Source: Vibrio gallaecicus (GTDB taxonomy: Bacteria; Pseudomonadota; Gammaproteobacteria; Enterobacterales; Vibrionaceae). From it: a DNA stretch of 64,000 bases. Both the position numbers and the translations under genes were made by a program. A model generated the notes under the pieces. The model made no database searches, was not told the DNA's origin, and saw only the letters and a list, made by a program, of their open reading frames with translations. Where the stretch lies: NCBI RefSeq assembly GCF_024347495.1, contig NZ_AP025490.1, positions 3,224,001 through 3,288,000 of the forward strand, given 5' to 3'. This document shows positions 56,984 through 64,000 of this stretch, piece after piece (the first letter of the stretch is position 1; each line of letters starts with the position of its first letter).

Positions 56984-57865
56984 TTAGTGCTCTAGCTTGG
57001 CAATCAATTGCTCTAATTTGTGAGGCTCATCAAGAGTAATCGTAACCTTTGATTTCCCTAAGTTATTTCGAACAATTGAAACGTTTGCTTGCAATTTTTC
57101 AGCTAATCTATGCGAAATAGCTAGAGCTTCTTGGTCTTCAACCTTTGTTTTTTCTTCAACTTCTGGTTTTAGGCAGTTTTTAATAAGATTCTCTGTCTGG
57201 CGCACCGTCAATTTTTTATTTGCGACGGTGGTAGCAACCTCAACTTGTTGCTCACCATTGAGGGCTAATAATGCACGAGCATGCCCCATTTCCAGTTGCT
57301 TATTAGAAACTAAACCTTTTACTTCATTTTCGAGCTGATTTAGACGTAATAAGTTACTTACTGTAGCTCTAGATTTACCTATAACTTCGGCAACTTGCTG
57401 ATGCGTCAATTTAAACTCATTTTGTAAGCGCTCTAATGCTTGCGCTTCTTCAATAACGTTTAAGTCTTCACGCTGAATATTCTCGATTAAAGCCATCGCG
57501 ATTACAGCTTTATCTTGAACCTTTTTGATTAAGCAAGGCACCTGTTTTAAACCCGCTTGACGAGCAGCTCTCCAGCGGCGTTCACCAGCTATAATCTCAA
57601 AATGATCTTGAGAGATAGGACGAACGATAATTGGTTGAATAATACCTTGTGACTGAATCGAAGCCGCCAGCTCTTCTAGAGCTTCTGGAGCGATATCTTT
57701 GCGAGGCTGGTACACACCAGGCTTTAAACTAGTAACGGAAAGCTCAACCAGTTCACCATCTGCAGATAATGCTTGGCTATGCGATGCTACCTGCTGCTTT
57801 TCACGAGCTAATGAGCTAGTTGCAAGTAATGCATCTAGCCCTTTTCCTAAACCACGCTTAGACAT
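56984..57865 (-). CDS. parB: Chromosome partitioning protein ParB
   Basis: Centromere-binding CTPase that loads at parS and spreads as a clamp. The 293-residue protein has an N-terminal ParA-interaction segment (MSKRGLGKGLDALLA), the CTP-binding ParB/Srx domain with GIIQPIIVRP and GERRWRAARQAG, the helix-turn-helix THQQVAEVIGKSRATVSNLLRL, and a C-terminal dimerisation domain. A matching parS site lies in thiE in this window. parA is 23 nt upstream. Confidence 0.97.
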   Translation of the reverse strand: MSKRGLGKGLDALLATSSLAREKQQVASHSQALSADGELVELSVTSLKPGVYQPRKDIAPEALEELAASIQSQGIIQPIIVRPISQDHFEIIAGERRWRAARQAGLKQVPCLIKKVQDKAVIAMALIENIQREDLNVIEEAQALERLQNEFKLTHQQVAEVIGKSRATVSNLLRLNQLENEVKGLVSNKQLEMGHARALLALNGEQQVEVATTVANKKLTVRQTENLIKNCLKPEVEEKTKVEDQEALAISHRLAEKLQANVSIVRNNLGKSKVTITLDEPHKLEQLIAKLEH

Positions 57866-57888
57866 AGAGCGAATTCCTTTGGTTGGGT

Positions 57889-58662
57889 TTAAACAGGAAC
57901 TTCTTCACGACGCAGCATCTCACCAGCTAAAGCAAGGTATGCTTTAGCACCAGCAGAATACTTATCGTAATACATTGCTGGCTTGCCATGACTTGGAGCT
58001 TCAGCTAAACGTACATTCCTAGGGATAACAGTTCGATAAACTTTGCTACCGAAATGTTTCTTTAATTGATCGGATACTTCATTTGATAAGCGATTACGAG
58101 GATCATACATAGTTCGAAGTAAACCTTCGATTTTAAGGTTCTCGTTTACTACCGCTGCCAGCTTACTAATTGTATCCATCAAAGCTGTTAAACCCTCCAA
58201 TGCAAAATACTCACATTGCATTGGAACCAACACAGAGTCAGCTGCAGCCATTGCATTGATTGTAAGGAGGTTTAAAGAAGGAGGGCAATCAATAAAGATG
58301 AAATCATAGTTATCGCGAACTGATGCAAGCGCATTTTTTAAACGCACTTCACGGGCAAACACTTCCATCAGCTTTATTTCGGCTGCGGTTACATCCCCAT
58401 TAGCTGCAATTAAATCGTAGTTCCCAGATGGACTACGACACACCACTTCATCAAATGGGGTATCTTCGACTAACAAATCATAAGCTGTTGCTTCAACTTG
58501 ATATTTATCGACTCCACTTGCCATAGTGGCATTACCTTGAGGATCGAGATCAACAACCAATACTTTACGCTTTGTTGCAGCCATTGATGCTGCCAAATTA
58601 ACGCAAGTTGTTGTTTTCCCTACACCGCCCTTTTGATTGGCAACTGCTACAATTTTACCCAC
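57889..58662 (-). CDS. parA: Chromosome partitioning ATPase ParA
   Basis: Deviant-Walker ATPase that binds the nucleoid and pulls ParB-parS complexes towards the pole. The 257-residue protein has KGGVGKTT (residues 10-17) with the signature lysine, the switch motif VDLDPQGNAT and Walker B FIFIDCPPSLN. It begins MGKIVAVANQKGG without an N-terminal DNA-binding domain, the short chromosomal (type Ib-like) form. It starts 14 nt after rsmG. Confidence 0.97.
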   Translation of the reverse strand: MGKIVAVANQKGGVGKTTTCVNLAASMAATKRKVLVVDLDPQGNATMASGVDKYQVEATAYDLLVEDTPFDEVVCRSPSGNYDLIAANGDVTAAEIKLMEVFAREVRLKNALASVRDNYDFIFIDCPPSLNLLTINAMAAADSVLVPMQCEYFALEGLTALMDTISKLAAVVNENLKIEGLLRTMYDPRNRLSNEVSDQLKKHFGSKVYRTVIPRNVRLAEAPSHGKPAMYYDKYSAGAKAYLALAGEMLRREEVPV

Positions 58663-58676
58663 TATGACCTCGCTGA

Positions 58677-59309
58677 TTATCCCTGACGCGATAAAGTTAC
58701 TAAGTGACGGTCGCCTTCCAGCTCCGGGACATCCAAAACTTGAATATCAACCACAGAGCACCATTCAGGTAGCAGGTCGATTTCACCTCTTGGATGCTGT
58801 CCTTTAAGAGCTAAAAATACACCAGACTGCTCTTTAGGTAAATGATGACACCATTCCACCATATCTGTCATTGAAGCAAATGCACGACTTAGAACACCAT
58901 CAAATTTTTCTTCTGGTTGGAACTCTTCAACACGGCTTTGAACTGGTGTCACATTTTTAATACCTAGCTCATGAGTAACTTGCTTAATAAAGCGAATACG
59001 TTTGCCTAAGCTATCTAGCAAGAAAAACTCACAATCTGGATTCATAATAGAAAGAGGAATACCTGGTAAACCTGGTCCAGTTCCAACATCAATAAAACGC
59101 TTACCTTGTAAGTGAGTACTAACAATAACACTATCTAGGATATGCTTCGTTAACATGTCCATAGGGTCACGAACTGACGTTAAGTTATACGCTTTGTTCC
59201 ATTTGTTCAGCAACTCAACGTAACCAACAAGTTGACCACGTTGTTTATCTGATACTTCTAAGTCTGTTTGGCTCAGTAGGTGATCAAGTTTTTCTCGTAA
59301 TGCCGACAT
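58677..59309 (-). CDS. rsmG: 16S rRNA m7G527 methyltransferase RsmG (GidB)
   Basis: SAM-dependent methylation of G527 in 16S rRNA; loss confers low-level streptomycin resistance in other bacteria. The 210-residue protein has the SAM loop [14 protein letters not shown] and the conserved [19 protein letters not shown]. Its ATG shares one base with the mnmG stop codon, showing tight coupling. Confidence 0.97.
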   Translation of the reverse strand: MSALREKLDHLLSQTDLEVSDKQRGQLVGYVELLNKWNKAYNLTSVRDPMDMLTKHILDSVIVSTHLQGKRFIDVGTGPGLPGIPLSIMNPDCEFFLLDSLGKRIRFIKQVTHELGIKNVTPVQSRVEEFQPEEKFDGVLSRAFASMTDMVEWCHHLPKEQSGVFLALKGQHPRGEIDLLPEWCSVVDIQVLDVPELEGDRHLVTLSRQG

Positions 59310-61204
59310 TATGCGTCCTCACCCTTTTTTAATAAGCCTTGTTTTTTTAGGTAAACCAATAAAATAGATACCGCAGCAGGTGTAATACCCGAGATACGAG
59401 AGGCAATACCTATTGATTCAGGTTTTGAAGTTGAAAGCTTTAAAACCACCTCGTTAGATAAGCCTTTAATCTGGCTGTAATCTAAGTCAGCAGGCAGTTT
59501 GGTATTTTCGTGACGAAGAGATTTTTCAATTTCGTCTTGCTGACGCTGAATATAACCTTCGTATTTAACTTGTGTTTCAACTTGCTCAGCCGCTTGTTGA
59601 TCATCCAATGCAGGACCAAAAAGATCCAAAGATGTTAACTGTGCGTAGTTTAGCTCTGGACGACGTAAAAGATCTTCACCGCTAGCTTCACGAACCATAG
59701 GGGTTTTTAAAAGCTGATTAAGCGATTCAATACCTTCAGATTTTGGATTTACCCAAGTTTCTTTAAGGCGTTGGCGTTCTTTTTCTATGTTCTCAACTTT
59801 ATCGTTAAAACGAGCCCATCGAGCATCATCAACCAGCCCTAACTCACGGGATTTTTCAGTCAAACGTATATCTGCGTTATCTTCACGAAGCAATAAACGG
59901 TACTCCGCACGAGATGTAAACATTCGGTAAGGTTCTTTAGTACCCATTGTCGATAAGTCGTCAATAAGTACGCCCATGTAGGCTTGGTCACGACGTGGGC
60001 TCCAACCTTCTTTACCTTGTGTGAATAAACTCGCATTTAAACCAGCCATCAAGCCTTGTGCTGCTGCTTCTTCATAGCCTGTCGTACCGTTAATTTGTCC
60101 AGCAAAGAACAAGCCTTGAATAAATTTTGTCTCGTACGTCTGTTTTAAATCTCGAGGATCGAAGAAATCATACTCGATAGCATAACCAGGACGGACGATA
60201 TGGGCATTTTCAAAACCTTTCATTGAGCGAACGATTTGAACTTGAACATCAAAAGGTAAACTAGTCGAAATCCCATTAGGGTATAATTCGTGAGTTGTGA
60301 GACCTTCAGGCTCAATGAAAATTTGGTGACTGTTTTTATCAGCAAAACGCATCACTTTGTCTTCAATTGAAGGGCAATAGCGAGGACCAATACCTTCGAT
60401 AACACCGGCATACATCGGGCTTCTATCTAGATTTGCACGAATAACATCGTGTGTATTTTCATTGGTATGCGTAATAAAACACGGAATCTGTTTTGGCTGT
60501 TGAGTTCGATTACCCATGAATGAGAAAACAGGCGTTGGATTATCACCATGCTGAACTTCTAGTTCTGAGAAGTCGACACTGCGCGCATCAATTCTTGGCG
60601 GTGTGCCTGTTTTCAAGCGATCAACTCTGAATGGAAGATCACGTAAACGGTTTGCTAGTGCGATCGATGGTGGATCACCAGCGCGTCCTCCAGAAGAACT
60701 TTCCATTCCAATGTGGATCTTACCACCAAGGAATGTACCCACCGTGAGCACAACGGCTTTAGCATGGAACTTAAGCCCCATCTGAGTAACCACACCAACA
60801 ACTTGATCCTGTTCTACGATCAAGTCATCCACCGATTGCTGAAACAAAGTTAAGTTTGGTGTGTTTTCTAGAACATTTCGAACAAACGCTTTGTATAAAG
60901 CACGGTCAGCTTGAGCACGTGTTGCACGTACTGCAGGACCTTTTGATGCATTTAACGTTCTGAATTGAATACCAGAATGATCGATGGCTTGTGCCATTAA
61001 TCCACCCATCGCATCCACTTCTTTGACTAAGTGACCTTTGCCAATACCACCAATCGCAGGGTTGCAAGACATTTGCCCCAGAGTATCGATGTTATGAGTG
61101 AGTAATAACGTACTTTGACCAGTACGTGCAGATGCGAGTGCGGCTTCCGTTCCTGCATGGCCACCGCCGACAACGATGACGTCAAATTTTTCATGATAAA
61201 GCAT
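59309..61204 (-). CDS. mnmG: tRNA uridine-5-carboxymethylaminomethyl modification enzyme MnmG (GidA)
   Basis: FAD/NADH-dependent partner of MnmE in wobble-uridine (cmnm5U34) modification. The 631-residue protein has the N-terminal FAD loop [14 protein letters not shown] and the catalytic-cysteine motif [16 protein letters not shown] second nucleotide-binding region and a C-terminal helical MnmE-binding domain complete it. It borders oriC and is transcribed away from it; transcription here influences initiation in E. coli. Confidence 0.98.
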   Translation of the reverse strand: MLYHEKFDVIVVGGGHAGTEAALASARTGQSTLLLTHNIDTLGQMSCNPAIGGIGKGHLVKEVDAMGGLMAQAIDHSGIQFRTLNASKGPAVRATRAQADRALYKAFVRNVLENTPNLTLFQQSVDDLIVEQDQVVGVVTQMGLKFHAKAVVLTVGTFLGGKIHIGMESSSGGRAGDPPSIALANRLRDLPFRVDRLKTGTPPRIDARSVDFSELEVQHGDNPTPVFSFMGNRTQQPKQIPCFITHTNENTHDVIRANLDRSPMYAGVIEGIGPRYCPSIEDKVMRFADKNSHQIFIEPEGLTTHELYPNGISTSLPFDVQVQIVRSMKGFENAHIVRPGYAIEYDFFDPRDLKQTYETKFIQGLFFAGQINGTTGYEEAAAQGLMAGLNASLFTQGKEGWSPRRDQAYMGVLIDDLSTMGTKEPYRMFTSRAEYRLLLREDNADIRLTEKSRELGLVDDARWARFNDKVENIEKERQRLKETWVNPKSEGIESLNQLLKTPMVREASGEDLLRRPELNYAQLTSLDLFGPALDDQQAAEQVETQVKYEGYIQRQQDEIEKSLRHENTKLPADLDYSQIKGLSNEVVLKLSTSKPESIGIASRISGITPAAVSILLVYLKKQGLLKKGEDA

Positions 61205-61314
61205 GGACCGACCTCAGGTATTCAAATGATTCTGGAGAGTGAAAAGGAGCGATATTCTACCTGTTTTCATAGCTTGAGAAAACGTTTTTGAATTTTTTAA
61301 ACAAGCTCTTTTTT

Positions 61315-61630
61315 AATTAATATATATAAGATCTTTATAGAGATCTTTTATTGGATCTATTATTAGGATCGATGACTTCTGTGGATAACTAGAAAATGAT
61401 CAACAAGATCATGGATCTTTTTTAGATCAAATGATGTGATCTAACTTTGATCAGGCTGAGGGTTTCCTGGGATCAAAATAGCTACTTATGCACAAGGGAG
61501 AAATACCGATAAAGTTGTTATTTGGATAACTATAGGTTAATCACCGATTAAGTATGTATTTATCCACAAGAAAAATGAAGGAATTAAGGAAATTTGTAGA
61601 GTTTTTTAAGAAAAAGTTATGCACAAAATA
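61315..61630. other. oriC: Chromosomal replication origin oriC (chromosome I type)
   Basis: The 480-base gap between mnmG and mioC matches the E. coli oriC layout. Three consecutive 13-mers starting GATCT lie at 61330-61342, 61342-61354 and 61354-61366, next to an A/T-rich tract (61290-61329). DnaA boxes are TGTGGATAA (61380-61388), TTATGCACA (61486-61494), TTTGGATAA (61521-61529), TTATCCACA (61560-61568) and TTATGCACA (61617-61625). GATC sites are abundant across 61330-61475, as expected for Dam/SeqA control. The only other feature in the gap is the mioC terminator. Confidence 0.97.
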
Positions 61631-61640
61631 AATTTTAGGT

Positions 61641-61670
61641 ATAAAAAAAGTGGCGATCAGCCACTCTTTT
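61641..61670 (-). terminator. Terminator after mioC, before oriC
   Basis: AGTGGC and GCCACT pair around a 5-base loop. On the minus strand the stem is followed by seven T. It should limit mioC transcription from entering oriC, in contrast to the read-through described in E. coli. Confidence 0.85.
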
Positions 61671-61685
61671 GTTCGTAATTCACAC

Positions 61686-62120
61686 TTAGAACTGATTAAT
61701 ACAGCTATTTAACCACTCTTCTGCCGCATCTTCCGGTACAGGTACTTCAAGTACATCAATAGTGAAACATGGTGTTAGTGGTTGAGCTTTCATCTTTTCC
61801 ATTAGCGTAAATGCTTCTTTGCCTGCAGAGCAAAAGGTATCGTAACTCGAATCACCAAGCGCAATAACAGCAAATTTTATTGCGGAGAAATCAGAGTTTG
61901 TATCTTTGATAGCTTGAATAAAAGGTTTGATATTATCTGGAAATTCGCCTGCTCCATGAGTCGAAGTTACAATTATCCAAGAGCCTTCAGCTGCTATTTG
62001 ATGAAAGTCGGGTTGGTTGTGAATTGTAACTTGGTGCCCTTGTTCTTCAAGAAGTTCACTGAGGTGATCACCGACATACTCGGCACCGCCAAGAGTGCTA
62101 CCTGTAATTATTTGAATCAT
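61686..62120 (-). CDS. mioC: Flavodoxin-like protein MioC
   Basis: FMN-binding flavodoxin of 144 residues with the phosphate loop [15 protein letters not shown] (residues 6-20) and the [11 protein letters not shown] loop. In E. coli it takes part in biotin synthase electron transfer, and its transcription affects oriC. The gene is adjacent to oriC and reads toward it, the conserved position. Confidence 0.95.
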   Translation of the reverse strand: MIQIITGSTLGGAEYVGDHLSELLEEQGHQVTIHNQPDFHQIAAEGSWIIVTSTHGAGEFPDNIKPFIQAIKDTNSDFSAIKFAVIALGDSSYDTFCSAGKEAFTLMEKMKAQPLTPCFTIDVLEVPVPEDAAEEWLNSCINQF

Positions 62121-62170
62121 ATAATTCCCTTTTAGAGGAGATGGTTATGATGTTAGCCATCTCCCAAATA

Positions 62171-63532
62171 CTATTTACCAATACAGAAAGAAGAAAAGAT
62201 ACGCCCAAGTAGATCGTCTGAACTGAACTCTCCGGTTATCTCATTAAGGTGTTGCTGAGTTATTCTCAGTTCTTCTGCCAAAATTTCTCCGGCCATATAA
62301 CCTTCTAATTGTTGCTGTCCAATATCAAGATGATGAGATGCTCGGTCTAGGGCATCTAGGTGTCGTCTGCGTGCCATGAAGCCTCCTTCATTACCACCCG
62401 CAAAGCCCATGCAATCTTTTAAGTGATTACGCAGAGCGTCAACGCCTTCCCCTGTTTTTGCGGATAAACGAATTAGGGTTGGATCATTTACGTGGCAGAT
62501 CCCTAGGTCTTCACCGGTTTGATCCGCTTTATTTCGGATCACTGTCATGCCAATGTTACTTGGTAAACGATCAACAAAATCAGGCCAAATATCTTTAGGG
62601 TCGGTAGCATCGGTTGTGGTGCCATCAACCATAAATAAAACGCGATCAGCTTGTTCTATTTCTTCCCAAGCTCGCTCAATGCCAATTTTTTCTACTTCAT
62701 CGGACGCTTCACGTAGACCTGCAGTATCAATAATATGCAGTGGCATGCCTTCAATATGGATATGCTCTCGCAACACATCTCGGGTAGTACCGGCTATATC
62801 GGTCACAATCGCAGAGTCTTTGCCCGATAGACTATTCAATAAGCTCGATTTACCTGCATTAGGGCGACCTGCAATAACGACTTTCATGCCTTCACGCATG
62901 ATAGAGCCTTGGTTTGCTTCGCGCTTAACGGCATCTAAATTATCAATGATGGCTTGTAAGTCGGCACTTACTTTACCATCGGCTAAGAAATCAATTTCTT
63001 CTTCAGGGAAGTCGATTGCGGCTTCAACGTAGATACGAAGGTAGATAAGAGATTCAACTAAAGTATTGATACGTTTTGAAAACTCACCTTGCAGTGATTG
63101 TAATGCTGACTTTGCCGCTTCTTCTGAACTAGCATCAATTAAATCAGCAATGGCTTCTGCTTGAGTTAAATCCATCTTGTCGTTTAAAAATGCACGTTCA
63201 GAGAACTCTCCGGGGCGTGCGGCACGAACGTCTGCAATGGTCAGAATGCGCTTGATAAGCATGTCCATAACTACAGGACCACCGTGTCCTTGAAGCTCCA
63301 AGACATCCTCACCAGTAAAAGAATGTGGGTTAGGGAAGTACAAGGCAATGCCTTGGTCTAACTCAATACCATCATGAGATTTAAACGGAAGATATTCAGC
63401 GTAACGAGGTTTCAAAGTTTTGCCTGTTACTTCTAAAGCAACTTGTGCGGCTTTAGGTCCTGATACTCGGATAATACCGACACCACCACGTCCTGGCGCG
63501 GTAGCTTGAGCAACAATCGTATCTGTAGTCAT
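62171..63532 (-). CDS. mnmE: tRNA modification GTPase MnmE (TrmE)
   Basis: GTPase partner of MnmG. The 453-residue protein has an N-terminal folate-binding domain (residues 1-118, with [25 protein letters not shown] start), a helical domain interrupted by the Ras-like G domain (about 214-375: [29 protein letters not shown]), and the C-terminal CIGK with the conserved cysteine. It lies between yidC and mioC in the canonical order. Confidence 0.98.
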   Translation of the reverse strand: MTTDTIVAQATAPGRGGVGIIRVSGPKAAQVALEVTGKTLKPRYAEYLPFKSHDGIELDQGIALYFPNPHSFTGEDVLELQGHGGPVVMDMLIKRILTIADVRAARPGEFSERAFLNDKMDLTQAEAIADLIDASSEEAAKSALQSLQGEFSKRINTLVESLIYLRIYVEAAIDFPEEEIDFLADGKVSADLQAIIDNLDAVKREANQGSIMREGMKVVIAGRPNAGKSSLLNSLSGKDSAIVTDIAGTTRDVLREHIHIEGMPLHIIDTAGLREASDEVEKIGIERAWEEIEQADRVLFMVDGTTTDATDPKDIWPDFVDRLPSNIGMTVIRNKADQTGEDLGICHVNDPTLIRLSAKTGEGVDALRNHLKDCMGFAGGNEGGFMARRRHLDALDRASHHLDIGQQQLEGYMAGEILAEELRITQQHLNEITGEFSSDDLLGRIFSSFCIGK

Positions 63533-63612
63533 AGTTGTGCCTGCTAAGAAGTTGGAGCGCTTTGCTACCCAACATTTAATTCAATTAGCTGAATTGTAAT
63601 CAGCCCAAAACA

Positions 63613-63640
63613 AAAAGGCGACCTTTTGGTCGCCTTTCTT
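63613..63640 (-). terminator. Terminator after yidC
   Basis: AAAGGCGACC and GGTCGCCTTT pair around a TTTT loop. On the minus strand it lies between the yidC stop and mnmE. Confidence 0.88.
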
Positions 63641-63661
63641 TATGTCTTTATCAAGTCAGTC

Positions 63662-64000
63662 TTACTTAGAGTGTAAGCCTTTCTTTTCCAGCGCTCGGTA
63701 GATTAGAGTTTGCTGAATCAGAGTTACAATGTTCGATACTAACCAGTATAGAACTAGACCTGAAGGGAAGAACAAGAAGAAGAAAGTAAACATAACCGGC
63801 ATAAAGGTCATGATCTTCTGCTGCATTGGATCCGTTACTGTTGTCGGGCTCATCTTCTGAATTAGGAACATTGAAGCACCCATTAGAAGTGGCAAGATGT
63901 AGTACGGGTCTTGTGCTGAAAGGTCAGTAATCCAACCGAAGAACGGTGAGTGACGCAGTTCAACTGACTCCATTAGTGCCCAGTAAAGCGAAATGAAGAT
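63662..64000 (-). CDS. yidC: Membrane protein insertase YidC, 3' part (continues beyond window)
   Basis: The visible C-terminal 112 residues continue past the right edge in frame (the codons before 63973 read IFISLYWAL). Sequence features match the conserved insertase core: the hairpin region [55 protein letters not shown] and the positively charged tail ending KKGLHSK. YidC inserts inner-membrane proteins, including the Fo c subunit encoded in this window. Order yidC-mnmE is as expected; rnpA and rpmH should lie further right. Confidence 0.96.
   Translation of the reverse strand: MFISLYWALMESVELRHSPFFGWITDLSAQDPYYILPLLMGASMFLIQKMSPTTVTDPMQQKIMTFMPVMFTFFFLFFPSGLVLYWLVSNIVTLIQQTLIYRALEKKGLHSK

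Overview
This window reads as the origin-proximal part of the larger chromosome (chromosome I) of a Vibrio or close Vibrionaceae relative. Three things support this. The order yidC-mnmE-mioC-oriC-mnmG-rsmG-parA-parB-atpIBEFHAGDC is the canonical gammaproteobacterial origin layout. The interval between mioC and mnmG carries DnaA boxes, three GATC 13-mers and many GATC sites. The protein families (DUF2860, DUF3157, a long ThiE, PunR/PunC, a rRNA spacer with Glu-Lys-Val tRNAs) are typical of Vibrio. I do not claim a species. No prophage, insertion sequence, integron or CRISPR array is visible; this is core chromosome.

Layout from left to right. 0.1-6.5 kb: minus-strand thiCEFSGH thiamine operon behind a TPP riboswitch, with a consensus parS centromere site embedded in thiE. 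6.5-6.9 kb: crcB. 7.1-13.3 kb: a complete minus-strand rRNA operon (P1/P2 promoters, boxA, 16S, tRNA-Glu/Lys/Val, 23S, 5S, then tRNA-Asp and tRNA-Trp). 13.4-21.9 kb: the yrdA/yrdB-aroE, hemF-tsaC, purEK (PurR operator), yrdD-smg-dprA and LysM-protein cluster. 22-28.4 kb: def-fmt-rsmB-trkA-trkH plus a DUF3157 gene. 28.5-35.6 kb: hemolysin III family protein, Spo0M-like protein, an undescribed structured leader with a 55-residue basic ORF, yihD, ccoG, srkA, dsbA and a DUF2860 protein. 35.7-44 kb: comM diverging from the attenuated ilvLGMEDA operon. 44-49.7 kb: punR/punC, a GGDEF diguanylate cyclase and glmU. 49.8-56.8 kb: the F1Fo ATP synthase operon. 57-61.2 kb: parB-parA-rsmG-mnmG. 61.2-61.7 kb: oriC. 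61.7-64 kb: mioC, mnmE and the 3' end of yidC.

The highly expressed minus-strand operons left of oriC (atp, rrn, thi) are transcribed in the direction the leftward fork travels. ParA and ParB are encoded 1-4 kb from oriC, and their predicted parS target sits about 58 kb away inside thiE, so both parts of the chromosome I segregation system fall in this window.

The most novel-looking element is at 30.25-30.59 kb. It is a leader RNA with a perfect 11-bp closing stem around two GNRA-capped hairpins. One arm of that stem can instead pair with a downstream segment, giving a 1:2/3:4 versus 2:3 switch arrangement around the start codon of a small basic ORF that ends in a good terminator. It resembles a riboswitch or autoregulatory leader, but I recognise neither the RNA nor the protein.
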